Assembly (NCBI RefSeq): GCF_002101965.1
Contig: NZ_LQQA01000023.1
Span: forward strand, 202,082 to 266,081
Origin: Mycolicibacterium wolinskyi
Lineage (GTDB): Bacteria; Actinomycetota; Actinomycetes; Mycobacteriales; Mycobacteriaceae
DNA: 64,000 nucleotides
Direction of reading: 5' to 3'
Both the position numbers and the translations under genes were made by a program. Shown piece after piece: positions 25,904 to 34,182 of this stretch (positions are counted from its first letter, which is position 1; every line of letters starts with the position of its first letter). The notes below the pieces were generated by a model, which was given only the letters and a program-made list of their open reading frames with translations, was not told where the DNA came from and did no database searches.

Positions 25904-26797
25904 GTGCGGGTTGGGATGACGATGCCGGTGATGGAACCACAATTGGATGCCGCGACTTTGCGAGCCTGGGCGCACGTCATCGATGGAGGTCCGTTTTCCT
26001 CGCTGTGCTGGGGTGAGCGGATCGCGTTCGACAACCCCGACAGCCTCACCCTGCTCGGAGCGTTGGCGGCCTGGACCGATCGGGTCCGGTTGGTGACGAC
26101 GGTCGTGGTGCCCCAGCTGCACGACCCCGTCATGCTGGCCAAGGGCCTCGCCACGGGCGATCTGCTCAGCGGCGGCCGGTTGACGGTCGGCATCGGAATC
26201 GGCGGCCGCGAAGAGGACTACCGGGCCGTCGGAGCCGACCCCGCCACGCAGACCCGACAGGGACTGGCCGAGCGGGTCGCGGTGATGAAGCGCGTGTGGG
26301 CAGGTGAGAAGGTCACCGATTCGACGCTGCCGGTGGGCCCACCGCCCGTGCAGACCGGCGGACCGCCGCTGCAGATCGGAACCATCGGACCCAAGACCGT
26401 GCGGGATGCGGCCGGGTGGGCGGACGGCGTGGCAGGGACGACCCTGGACCTGGATTTGGACAAGCAGGCCGAGTTGTTCGATATCGCACGAGCGGCGTGG
26501 GCCGAGGCCGGCAAACCGAAGCCGCACCTGGCCACGTCGTTCTGGTTCGCGCTCGGTGCACCCGACGAGGCGCGCGCGCAGGTGCACCGCCATCTGCGTC
26601 GGTACTTGAACTGGATTCCCGCCGAGTACGTCGACGCCATGGCTCCCACCACCGGCTGGGCCGGCAGCGAGGACGAACTGGTCGAGGTGCTGGGCAAGTT
26701 CGAGGACATCGGCACCGACGAGGTGCATCTCATCCCCACGAGCGCCAACATCGACCAGTTGCGCCGCGTCGCCGACGTCGTGAAGATCTTCGCCTGA
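25904..26797 (+). CDS. LLM-class F420-dependent oxidoreductase
   Basis: 297 residues, luciferase-like TIM barrel. It starts MRVGMTMPVMEPQLDAATL, the usual F420-dependent N-terminus, and has LVTTVVVPQLHDPVMLAKGLAT and GGRLTVGIGIGGREEDYRA. GTG 25904 is six bases after CAGAAT, a leaderless start; the longer frame is rejected. Such enzymes transfer hydride with F420, abundant in mycobacteria; the substrate is not predictable. No gene occupies the 286 bp before it other than promoter sequence. Confidence 0.9.
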   Translation: MRVGMTMPVMEPQLDAATLRAWAHVIDGGPFSSLCWGERIAFDNPDSLTLLGALAAWTDRVRLVTTVVVPQLHDPVMLAKGLATGDLLSGGRLTVGIGIGGREEDYRAVGADPATQTRQGLAERVAVMKRVWAGEKVTDSTLPVGPPPVQTGGPPLQIGTIGPKTVRDAAGWADGVAGTTLDLDLDKQAELFDIARAAWAEAGKPKPHLATSFWFALGAPDEARAQVHRHLRRYLNWIPAEYVDAMAPTTGWAGSEDELVEVLGKFEDIGTDEVHLIPTSANIDQLRRVADVVKIFA

Positions 26798-26823
26798 CGG
26801 TGGGGCGATGGCAGGCTGAAAGC

Positions 26824-27495
26824 ATGGCTGCCACCCCGCTTCCGCCGATCGTCTCCCGCACCGAGTGGGAGGAGCAACGCGCGAAACTTCTTGTCCGCGA
26901 GAAGGAACTGACGCGCATGAAGGATGCGGTCAGCGCGGCGCGACGGCGCCTGCCGATGGTCGAGATCACCGAGAACTACGTGTTCGACACCGAGAGCGGA
27001 CCGCTGTCGCTGCTCGATCTGTTCGACGGGCGGCGGCAGTTGATCGTGCAGCACTTCATGTTCGGGCCCGACTGGGACCAAGGCTGCGACGGCTGCTCGA
27101 TGATGGCCGACCACATCGGACCGCTGTCACACCTGCACGCCAAGGACACGTCGTTCGTGCTGGTGTCGCGGGCACCGATGGGCAAGCTGCTGGCGTTTCG
27201 CGACCGTATGGGATGGGTGCTGCCGTGGGTGTCCTCCGGAGCGACGACCTTCAACGAAGATTTCCACGTCACGGTCGACGGTGAGGAACGTCACGCCATC
27301 AGCGTGTTCCTGCGTGACGGCGCACGCGTGTTTCACACCTGGTCGACCTACAACCGGGGCGAGGAACCGTTCATGGTGGTGTTCGACCTGCTCGACCTCA
27401 CGCCGTACGGGCGACAGGAGACCTGGGAGGACTCGCCGAAGGGCTGGCCACAGCGACCGCCCTACGAATGGATGCGGCTTCACGACTCCTACTGA
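26824..27495 (+). CDS. DUF899 thioredoxin-like protein
   Basis: 223 residues. The DUF899 hallmarks are LPMVEITENYVFDTESGPLSLLDLFDGRRQLIVQHFMFGPDW, a Cys pair in GCDGCS, and GWVLPWVSSG. The fold is thioredoxin-related, with a CxxC; the activity is not established. The ATG lies six bases after CAGGCT, so it probably has its own leaderless promoter despite being only 26 nt after the LLM gene. Confidence 0.87.
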   Translation: MAATPLPPIVSRTEWEEQRAKLLVREKELTRMKDAVSAARRRLPMVEITENYVFDTESGPLSLLDLFDGRRQLIVQHFMFGPDWDQGCDGCSMMADHIGPLSHLHAKDTSFVLVSRAPMGKLLAFRDRMGWVLPWVSSGATTFNEDFHVTVDGEERHAISVFLRDGARVFHTWSTYNRGEEPFMVVFDLLDLTPYGRQETWEDSPKGWPQRPPYEWMRLHDSY

Positions 27496-27571
27496 CCTGG
27501 CTGTTTAACGCTCGCGAGGAGTAGAACGATAGATAGACAGAGGCCGCAATTCGGCTGATGAGGAGTTAGAG

Positions 27572-27793
27572 ATGAATTTCGTGAAGAAGATCGCCACGAC
27601 AGCCGCCACCGTCGGTGCGCTCGGCTTCGCCGCCGTCGGGATCGGTGCAGGTCAGGCCAATGCCGATGAGCCATGGTGGTGGGAGCCCGTGCCGCCGCCA
27701 GGACACTTCGTGCCGTCCCCGGGCCACATCAGCCACCTGCCGTTCGTCCCGCCGCCAGGGCATTGGGACAAGCCCGGCAAGTGGTTCAAGTAG
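27572..27793 (+). CDS. Small secreted Pro/Gly/His-rich protein
   Basis: 73 residues. A signal peptide ends at ANA (29-31); the mature part of about 42 residues is Trp/Pro/His-rich with three PGH motifs (PPPGHFV, SPGHIS, PPPGHW) and three consecutive Trp after the cleavage site. GAGGAG lies 8 nt before the ATG. No family recognised; metal binding by the histidines is conceivable. It converges on the gene at 27802. Confidence 0.75.
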   Translation: MNFVKKIATTAATVGALGFAAVGIGAGQANADEPWWWEPVPPPGHFVPSPGHISHLPFVPPPGHWDKPGKWFK

Positions 27794-27801
27794 GGCCGGC
27801 G

Positions 27802-28986
27802 TCAACCGGGTGACTTGCTTGCCTTCTTCAGCGCCTGGAATTTCATGACGATCTCGTCGCTGATGCGGAAGGCATCGTTTTCCTGCGGTAGGTCATAGTA
27901 GGCCGCCTCGGCGGCCTTGAAGCGTTCGACGGCTGCCTCGTACCTGCGCTGGTTCTCCGGCGTGGGGTTGGCATCCTTCGCCGCCTCTGCGGCTTCGAAT
28001 GCCTTTGCCGCAGCGTTCAATTCGGCATAGACCTGGTGGGTCTTGGGGGAGTCTGCGCCGTTCTGTGAGTCGTACCAGCCCTCGGCGATCGCCGCTTCCA
28101 TCGTGCCCGGCTTGAGTTGGTTTTCCGGCTTGAGGGCTTCTTTGATGATGTCCTTCTTGGTGCTGGTCTGCCAATAGATCTGGCCTTCGGTCAGCCCGCG
28201 GCCGGCGAGCATCGCCGCGATGCGGAACGCCTGTTCGGCGTGCCGGGCTTCGTGATAGAGGGTCGAAGTGAGTGCGGTGGTGTGACGATCGCGCTCAGCC
28301 GGCTCGGTGGGCAGTTCTTTGAAGGCCGACGCCCTGATGAAGATCGTCCACGTGGTGCTGTCGAACTCGTTGCCCTCACCCGTGGTCAGCTCGACGTCGG
28401 GTACTCCGACTTCACCGAGATGTTTGTTGATCTCAGCCTTCAACGCCAGTCGCCGCGCTTCGGGGGTCTTGAGTTCGTCCCACTTGTCCAGAATCGTTTT
28501 CATCTCTCCGACGTAGACGGTGATCCGGGCGCTGACCCCGAGACCGCCCTGGAACATGCGCGGCAAGGTGCGGGGACCGGCCATGCCGTCGACCTTGAGG
28601 TGCGGCTCGAATTCGCTGCCTTTCGTGCGCTGCCATTCGGCGACTGCCTGCACGTCGGCGGCATCCATCTCATCCTTCGGCGGGGTGCCGACCGCGACTT
28701 GGATCTGGTTGATGACCTCCTTGGTGTAGCGCTTGGGTTTCTGTTTGTAGTAGAAAATCGCGCCGGTGACCTGCTGCGGATCGAGAACGCCCTCGACTTC
28801 GATCACCGGTTGACGCTGCACGTGCAGCAGGTCCGCGGTGGCGCGATTGCCGGCCAGGCGCTGCAGCCCGAGTATTCCGCCGGACATTTTGACATCGACG
28901 CCGATGGCCCCGGCGCGACGTGATGTGTTGGCGCAGCGTCGCGTATCGCGCGGCAACCGTTCGAACATGCGATCTCGCCCCCTCAT
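27802..28986 (-). CDS. Putative metallopeptidase with LQRxAGN motif and peptidoglycan-binding-like segment
   Basis: 394 residues, no signal peptide. Three parts are visible. LQRLAGNRA at residues 41-49 is the short motif seen in cargo proteins and toxins linked with extracellular contractile injection systems and with DUF4157 proteins. Residues 115-146 (AEWQRTKGSEF, LKVDGMAGPRTL) look like a peptidoglycan-binding-type repeat. HEARH at 245-249 is an HExxH zinc-peptidase site in a helix. The C-terminus is an Ala/Glu-rich coiled coil. Met7 or Met34 could be the true start; no strong ribosome site marks the first ATG. A secreted or injected peptidase is inferred; no injection-system genes lie in the window. 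Confidence 0.7.
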   Translation of the reverse strand: MRGRDRMFERLPRDTRRCANTSRRAGAIGVDVKMSGGILGLQRLAGNRATADLLHVQRQPVIEVEGVLDPQQVTGAIFYYKQKPKRYTKEVINQIQVAVGTPPKDEMDAADVQAVAEWQRTKGSEFEPHLKVDGMAGPRTLPRMFQGGLGVSARITVYVGEMKTILDKWDELKTPEARRLALKAEINKHLGEVGVPDVELTTGEGNEFDSTTWTIFIRASAFKELPTEPAERDRHTTALTSTLYHEARHAEQAFRIAAMLAGRGLTEGQIYWQTSTKKDIIKEALKPENQLKPGTMEAAIAEGWYDSQNGADSPKTHQVYAELNAAAKAFEAAEAAKDANPTPENQRRYEAAVERFKAAEAAYYDLPQENDAFRISDEIVMKFQALKKASKSPG

Positions 28987-29184
28987 GCGAGACGGATACG
29001 CCGAACCTACGAAGTGCGCGGGACGAAAGCAATGGACAAAAGGGCAGATTCGCGACGGACGCCCTCCGATGTCCTTGCGTAGAAAAACGACCGAAAGGTA
29101 TTTCGAAAAAGGCGTCCACTCACGAACCCGCGTGGTGCCACACTTGGCGAAATTCGCAGTGCGTCAAGCGATGGGGTAGTGATC

Positions 29185-30435
29185 ATGAATCCGTCGCATA
29201 TCCGAGTCGTCGCGTATACATGCGTGCTCGCAGTCGGAGTCATGATCGGCACCCCGGCGATCGCGTTCGCAGAACCAAGTATTGACGGCAGTGTCACCGC
29301 AAGCGGTGAAACCACCAGTGGCTCACCCGAATTAACGTCATCGACAACCGGTTCCGATACAACCGCAGCATCGCTGGAGCCAACTGCCGCCGAGAGCGCC
29401 GAAGACAGCGCGGCCGCGGCGGAACGAAACGCTGTCGAAGGTGTCGAGAGCACCGTCGGCTCCGGTCGTGAACCCGGGGACCCGCCGCTCGCCGAAGAAG
29501 GCGGATCGACCGAAACGTCGACAACCGAACAGCCTTCGGCGACCACCAGCGCGACGGACGAGGAGTCCGTCACTGCCGATGCGGACACTGGTTCGGCCAA
29601 CTCGGATTCCGACTCGAACACGGCCACGTCGGAGTCAAACGAGTCGGAGGGCTCTGGAGCTGCTCCGGCCGTTCAGACACAATCCGCGGGCAGTACCGCC
29701 GCGCCGCCTGACGACACTCCGAGCCTGCCTGCTACCGAGACCGTGCCGGCTGCGGCATATGCGATGGCCGTGCCCTATCTGGCCTTGTTGGGGGTCCAGG
29801 CAGTGGCGGCACCGATCGCACATGTCCTCGCCGCAGTGACGTACCTGCTCGCCGAGGTTGTGGTCGTTCCGCTCCTACACCTGCAACGCGATCTTGCGAT
29901 GTTGTTCTCGATCGCCGGTGTCGAACCAGTCGTCGACAGCCTGGCGCGAATCGGCGTCGTGCTGTCGCCATCGGTTCAGGACGCATTGGCGTCGAAGTTC
30001 GGCGAACCGGTGCCCGGCGCTTCCCCGTTGGACGCGGCATCGATCGCTGCGTCCGCGCCCGAAGCGATATTCCCTGCCGCGGAGACGCCGCCGCCCGCCG
30101 TCGCACCGCACGAACCGGGCGATTCGGTGCTGTCCCGGGTGTCGTCGTTCATCGGCGACATCACCCGCAAACTGCTGGAATCCCCGACCTTGATGGCGCT
30201 GGCCATCGCAGCCCTGCCCGGCCTCGCCGGGCTGTTGGTCCTGACCGCCGGCGGCGTCCGGCTCGGCTACCGTCAGGCCAAGGCCAGGGTCGCCATACAA
30301 ATGCACGGCATCGCCCGCTTCGTCGCGATGGAGCCGACAGTCAGCGCTCGGTGCGGGGCATTGGTGTTGTTGCGCCCGCGAACGTGGTCAGCACGAGAAC
30401 CGGATGTCACGGCCATGCTGGACGAAGCGGCATAG
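29185..30435 (+). CDS. Secreted/membrane protein with Ser/Thr/Glu-rich low-complexity region
   Basis: 416 residues. A signal peptide (cleavage near AFA, residues 27-29) is followed by about 150 residues dominated by Ser, Thr, Glu and Ala with no predicted fold, then two hydrophobic segments (AAAYAMAVPYLALLGVQAVAAPIAHVLAAVTYLLAEVVVV and LMALAIAALPGLAGLLVLTAGG). The low-complexity part is the kind mannosylated in mycobacterial exported proteins. The ATG at 29185 is 8 nt after GGGG; GTG 29179 is an alternative. Family and role not recognised. Confidence 0.7.
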   Translation: MNPSHIRVVAYTCVLAVGVMIGTPAIAFAEPSIDGSVTASGETTSGSPELTSSTTGSDTTAASLEPTAAESAEDSAAAAERNAVEGVESTVGSGREPGDPPLAEEGGSTETSTTEQPSATTSATDEESVTADADTGSANSDSDSNTATSESNESEGSGAAPAVQTQSAGSTAAPPDDTPSLPATETVPAAAYAMAVPYLALLGVQAVAAPIAHVLAAVTYLLAEVVVVPLLHLQRDLAMLFSIAGVEPVVDSLARIGVVLSPSVQDALASKFGEPVPGASPLDAASIAASAPEAIFPAAETPPPAVAPHEPGDSVLSRVSSFIGDITRKLLESPTLMALAIAALPGLAGLLVLTAGGVRLGYRQAKARVAIQMHGIARFVAMEPTVSARCGALVLLRPRTWSAREPDVTAMLDEAA

Positions 30436-30551
30436 ACGCTGAGAAATTTCTCACCACACGGACGGAATAACCGCGCCGCGTAATTGATTCCACACATTGG
30501 GACCGCCCGATCCGGTGCGGTTGACCCGAGACCGAGTGGAAGTGGTCAGAG

Positions 30552-30803
30552 GTGGATTCGAACAGAAAACGCAGGCAGTTCAGGGCAGTGTCGGCCGGCA
30601 TCGGCCTGACGGCAGCTGCGGCGATGGCGGTGCTCGGCGTGCTGATGAGCCAGACACCTGCCGGAACGCAGAATTGGAGCCAGGCTCCGATGGAGACTGG
30701 AGCGACAGTGACGAAATCAACCGCGGCGACCGAGCCGGAAACGTCAGTGGCCAAGCCGCCGTTCACGTTTACGACGCCAGAGGGGTTCGCGGTACCGCAC
30801 TGA
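30552..30803 (+). CDS. Small membrane-anchored hypothetical protein
   Basis: 83 residues. A basic N-terminus (NRKRRQFR) is followed by one hydrophobic helix (AVSAGIGLTAAAAMAVLGVLM) and a Thr/Pro/Glu-rich tail ending FTFTTPEGFAVPH. GTG 30552 has AGAGG just upstream. Topology suggests an N-in single-pass or uncleaved signal-anchor protein. Function unknown. Confidence 0.6.
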   Translation: MDSNRKRRQFRAVSAGIGLTAAAAMAVLGVLMSQTPAGTQNWSQAPMETGATVTKSTAATEPETSVAKPPFTFTTPEGFAVPH

Positions 30804-30953
30804 GCGCTTTGTGAACATTCACACGGCGGCAACTGATGGCTGACCGAGGCGGGTCGAGATATGCGAAACGTCTTGGCTGAAGAGTGTTCACGTTGCAGGG
30901 TGCGCAAACCCTAAGGCGAGCAACGCTTTCGCGCCGTAGCACGCGAAGCATGT

Positions 30954-30972
30954 TGAATGACAGTGTCATTCA
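30954..30972. promoter_or_regulatory. 19-bp perfect palindrome, TetR-type operator
   Basis: Nine-base arms TGAATGACA and TGTCATTCA around a single G, 12 bp before ATG 30985, the original start of the methyltransferase pseudogene. The TGACA/TGTCA core is common for TetR-family sites. No TetR gene is adjacent. Confidence 0.6.
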
Positions 30973-30984
30973 CCGGGAGATCGT

Positions 30985-31665
30985 ATGCGCACGTTATTTG
31001 GCGCCGGGTCCCCGGTGTCGGCACAGGTCGTGAGGCAGGGGCACGGGTTTGTGGTCCTCACGCGTCGTTCTCGTTGTCGTCGAACGCGGTCTCTTCACCG
31101 ATCTGGCCCAGGGCCCGGCCACCGCCAAGGAACTGATGGGCAGGCTCGGCTGGCATCCTCGGGCCCCTGCCGCACTACTCGACTGTCTCGTCGCGCTCGG
31201 GCTGCTCAAGTGCGACCGCAACAGCCAGTACTCGAACTCGTTGCGGGCAAGTCTGTTCCTGGACCGCAACAAGCCCAGCTACATCAGTGGGCTCATGGAG
31301 TTGTCGAGTAGGCGTCTCTACGACCCCTGGTCGGGGCTCGGCGGACTGATGAGCACCGGAAAACCCGCCGCCGAGGAAGAGAGCGGCGACAACGAGTTCT
31401 TCGCCACGCTCTACCGGGACCCCGATGCGCTTCGGCAATTCCTGTCCGGGATGACCGGTATCTCGGCAGCCGAAGCGACGTTGATCGCCGCGCGGTTCCC
31501 GCGGAAGCGTTTCAGTACGTCCGCCGATATCGGGGGGCGCAGCGTGCGCTGGCGGTCCGCGTCGCGCTGACCCATCGACACCTGAGCGGCGTAACTACGA
31601 GCTGCCCGCGGCCGGCCCCGTCCTCACCGAGTACGTCTCGTCGTTCGGATTGCAGGATCGGCTGA
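30985..31665 (+). pseudogene. Degraded SAM-dependent O-methyltransferase (dimerisation-domain type)
   Basis: Homology to mycobacterial acetylserotonin O-methyltransferase-like proteins runs across three frames. A GGGAG ribosome site and ATG 30985 begin one frame. ERGLFTDLAQGPATAKELMGRLGWHPRAPAALLDCLVALGLL and KPSYISGLMELSSRRLYDPW follow in the frame of 31049. After ADIGG the SAM-binding region jumps frame near 31545 (GAQRALAVRVALTHRHLSG) and again near 31595 (NYELPAAGPVLTEYVSSFG). Similarity stops at about 31665, before the catalytic region. At least three frameshifts plus a missing 3' half make it non-functional, although the 173-residue dimerisation-like ORF could still be translated. Confidence 0.75.
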
Positions 31666-31828
31666 GATCGCGGCTGCTGCTGACATCATCGCTGGGGCCG
31701 CTGACTCGATCGCTGCTGTCACCGATGACATCTAGCGGTAGGACTTGGTACCGTTCATCTCAGCAAATCTGCGAACGAGGGGGATCGGTGGTGGGTCAGC
31801 TCAAGGCAAACTCCGCAGGGGCAAGCGT

Positions 31829-33001
31829 GTGAGCGCTGTGCCTACCGGTGCGCCTGGTTTGCCGTCGCGCTCGGAAATCGAGAACTGGGATATCGACGAT
31901 TTGACCAACGCGGCGGCGAGCTGGCGCGCGTCGGCCACCGAGTCAGAGAACGTGTTCGAGCAGCACCGGCAGAACATCGCCTCACCGGGCGGGACAACCT
32001 GGGAGGGCAACGCGAAAGATGCGGCGCTGGACCGTGTGACCGCCGATGTTGCGGTAGTTCGCGCCCAAAGCGGAGTGCTTCGAGAAGCTGCCGAGATCGC
32101 TGAAAGCGGCAGCCAAGACATCCAAGCAGCACAGCGCAAGGCGCTAGAGGCAATCGCTCACGCCGAAGCCGATGGCTTTTCGGTTGGTGAGGATCTCACT
32201 GTCACCGACGCTCGCCGAGTTGACGTGTTCACGATGGCGGCTCGTCACACCGCTACCACCGAACACGCCGAAGACATCCGATGGAACGCCGAGCAGCTCG
32301 CTGCCACTGATGCCCTTGTTGGAGAACGACTGTCAGCGAAAGCTGTTGAGCTGGACGGGATTCGGTTCGACGGTGAAGGCGACGACTCCACGGTGCAGGC
32401 AGTCAGCTTTAACACAATGCCACAGTCGCCGCAATTTCCGTTGCCGCAGAAGCCGTGGGAGTACAACAACGACTACACGGCCAATGTCAATGTGCGAGAC
32501 GCAAACGGAAATATCGTTAGTGCAGGGACATTGGTTTCGTTGGATGACGTTTGGAATGAGTTGAATCGGTGGTTCAACTGCAATTTTCCGATCGGTGGAG
32601 CGCCGAAAGAATTCCCGAAGGTTGGCGACGAATACCCGCTGGAAATGCGAATCGCTGGCGTCAAGGCGGCCAATCTTCCCGTGAAAGTAACAGAGGTAAG
32701 TCGGACCGACGATGCTATAGACATCGAATTCGCCACTCTGCCAGGCCATGCTGATGGTGACGGAAGTACGATCCACTTCCGATGGTCGGAAGAAGCCGGA
32801 CAGCTGCATCTTGATATCCGCGGTTACATCACCGAGGGGCCGGGATCGGGTGAAAATCCGTTCTCTGCCGGTGCTCGCGTGGGTTACACAGCTCTGGCCG
32901 AAGTCGTTTGGCAACCGTACATAGATCGAGTCGCGACCCACGTTGTGCAAACGAAGGGGTTTGAAGCGCTGCCCCAAGGTGTCGTGCTGGGCGGGCATTA
33001 A
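31829..33001 (+). CDS. WxG-type putative type VII secretion substrate with variable C-terminal domain
   Basis: 390 residues. Residues 12-200 are helical with W-E-G at 58-60 between two helices, the layout of WXG100/ESX-type N-terminal domains fused to mycobacterial polymorphic toxins. After a Pro/Gln linker (about 205-220) comes a beta-rich domain of about 160 residues; LPGHADGDGSTIHFRW and the following stretch faintly resemble DUF1990. GTG 31829 is in GTGA overlap with a short frame upstream. Base composition is lower in GC than the flanks, suggesting transfer. The next gene, 10 nt downstream, is a small membrane protein that could be its immunity partner. Toxicity is inferred. Confidence 0.62.
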   Translation: MSAVPTGAPGLPSRSEIENWDIDDLTNAAASWRASATESENVFEQHRQNIASPGGTTWEGNAKDAALDRVTADVAVVRAQSGVLREAAEIAESGSQDIQAAQRKALEAIAHAEADGFSVGEDLTVTDARRVDVFTMAARHTATTEHAEDIRWNAEQLAATDALVGERLSAKAVELDGIRFDGEGDDSTVQAVSFNTMPQSPQFPLPQKPWEYNNDYTANVNVRDANGNIVSAGTLVSLDDVWNELNRWFNCNFPIGGAPKEFPKVGDEYPLEMRIAGVKAANLPVKVTEVSRTDDAIDIEFATLPGHADGDGSTIHFRWSEEAGQLHLDIRGYITEGPGSGENPFSAGARVGYTALAEVVWQPYIDRVATHVVQTKGFEALPQGVVLGGH

Positions 33002-33010
33002 GGTGGAGTT

Positions 33011-33304
33011 ATGAGGCGCAGACTTACGACCATCGGCCAGTTAGGTCTGGGTGTCCTGGCTGGTATCGGTCTCTACATTCTTTGTGTTCTCGTGATGCTC
33101 ATTCTCGGCGGATTGACCTACTCCATCACTTTGGGCGCGCTTCTTGCAGGTGTCGTTTCTATCCTCATCGCCGTGTATCTCGTTGTGCGAAAACGCGATG
33201 CCACGTCGTGGCCGATTATCGGTGGATTGGTGTCCTTTTCGGTGACGTGGGCTGTTCTTGCGATACTTGACAGCCCGTCAACCGCGTTCATGTGGTTCCG
33301 CTAG
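33011..33304 (+). CDS. Small membrane protein, candidate immunity partner
   Basis: 97 residues with three hydrophobic segments (about 12-34, 38-59, 70-92) and a basic N-terminus MRRRLTT. It follows the WxG-type gene after 9 nt and ends before decayed sequence, so the two form an isolated pair. Small polytopic proteins encoded directly after exported toxins are often their immunity proteins. No homology is recognised. Confidence 0.6.
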   Translation: MRRRLTTIGQLGLGVLAGIGLYILCVLVMLILGGLTYSITLGALLAGVVSILIAVYLVVRKRDATSWPIIGGLVSFSVTWAVLAILDSPSTAFMWFR

Positions 33305-33397
33305 TCGCATCGGAGTAGTCGTCGATATCGACGCCGTTTCGTACGGATTTGGCGTGCTGTCAGTAGTTCTTGCTGAGCTTGCGCCGGGTCACTGGCG

Positions 33398-33515
33398 CGG
33401 TACAGGTCACCCGCCCGGCCCTGGTTTGTGGCCCTCGAGCGTCTGCCTCATTGCCGTCGAACGCGGTCTTTTCACCGATCTGGCCACAGGCCCGGCTACG
33501 GAGAAGGAATTGTCA
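33398..33515 (+). pseudogene. Second fragment of the same methyltransferase family
   Basis: About 118 bp aligns with roughly 31016-31135: the shared block CGTCGAACGCGGTCT, then TTCACCGATCTGGCC and AGGCCCGGC. In one frame it reads CLIAVERGLFTDLATGPATE. Only the 5' part of the gene is present. Two copies in the same orientation bracket the WxG-type gene pair. Confidence 0.65.
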
Positions 33516-34182
33516 CCTTCGACCCCGTGCGAGCGACGGCCTCGTGGACTTGCGTATTCGAAGCCGATGCCGGTGTCGCCGTCGACTGGCCGCCGCACCC
33601 GCGCCAGGGTCCAAAGCTTGATATTGGAATGTCCCCCAGGTCGGCCACTACCTCAGCTTTCAGGGACATCAAGATGGACTCTCGTCTTTCCACGCTTGCG
33701 GCTCACGCGGCCGCATTACGGCGTCAACCTTCAGCCGCTTGCTCGTCCAGTGCTCGAGCACGACCTCCCGTTCAATGTGGAAATAGGGTTCCAGTTCCGC
33801 CAGCGTCGCGTCCACGAATGCCTTCTCGCTTGGGTATCGAGGCAGCTCCGCGTAGACCTTCCGGCTCAAACTCACACAAACCATCATCCGCCCCATCGCG
33901 CGCAGGGCGGTGCAAATAGGGGCAAATGCTATCGGCGTTCCGTCCAGAAACTTGGGTGTGACAGCGGTACCCCGGGGGAACCCGTCCAGGCGGCGCACTT
34001 CCACGGCACGCACAGCAGATTGTGCTGGCTACGAGGACTTGAGTATTGGAATAGTAATTGTCTCCACGCGGGCAAACGCCTTCCAGGCTGCGGGGCGTGT
34101 CAGCGCACGAAGGAATCGCCAGGGGGTGATAATCCGGAACGTGGCGGATGGGGGCGGCAGTGCAGGTGGCGCACCATCACCC
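33516..34182. other. Decayed stretch with one truncated minus-strand ORF (33669-34013)
   Basis: No intact gene is evident. The minus-strand ORF 33669-34013 encodes up to 114 residues; from Met43 (33887) it reads like a real protein: VSLSRKVYAELPRYPSEKAFV, FHIEREVVLEHW, KRLKVDAVMRPREPQAWKDESPS. That Glu...Asp pattern before a WKD resembles the first part of PDDEXK-type nucleases, but the frame stops before the expected ExK. The plus-strand frames across the region lack any family signature. Confidence 0.4.

Noticed and set aside
30554..30563. Ten-base match to the tRNA-Arg T arm (GGATTCGAAC), considered as an attachment-site copy
   Set aside because: Ten bases is too short for a convincing att core and it falls inside the start of a plausible gene; flanking bases do not match.
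31650..31832. 60-residue ORF before the WxG-type gene
   Set aside because: Ser/Arg/Leu-rich with no family pattern; it may contain the relic of a short coupled frame ending in the GTGA, but not a supportable gene.
33910..34182. N-terminal extension of the PIN-GNAT protein
   Set aside because: The 91 added residues have no similarity to PIN domains, which begin at the LLDTN strand; ATG 34183 fits.
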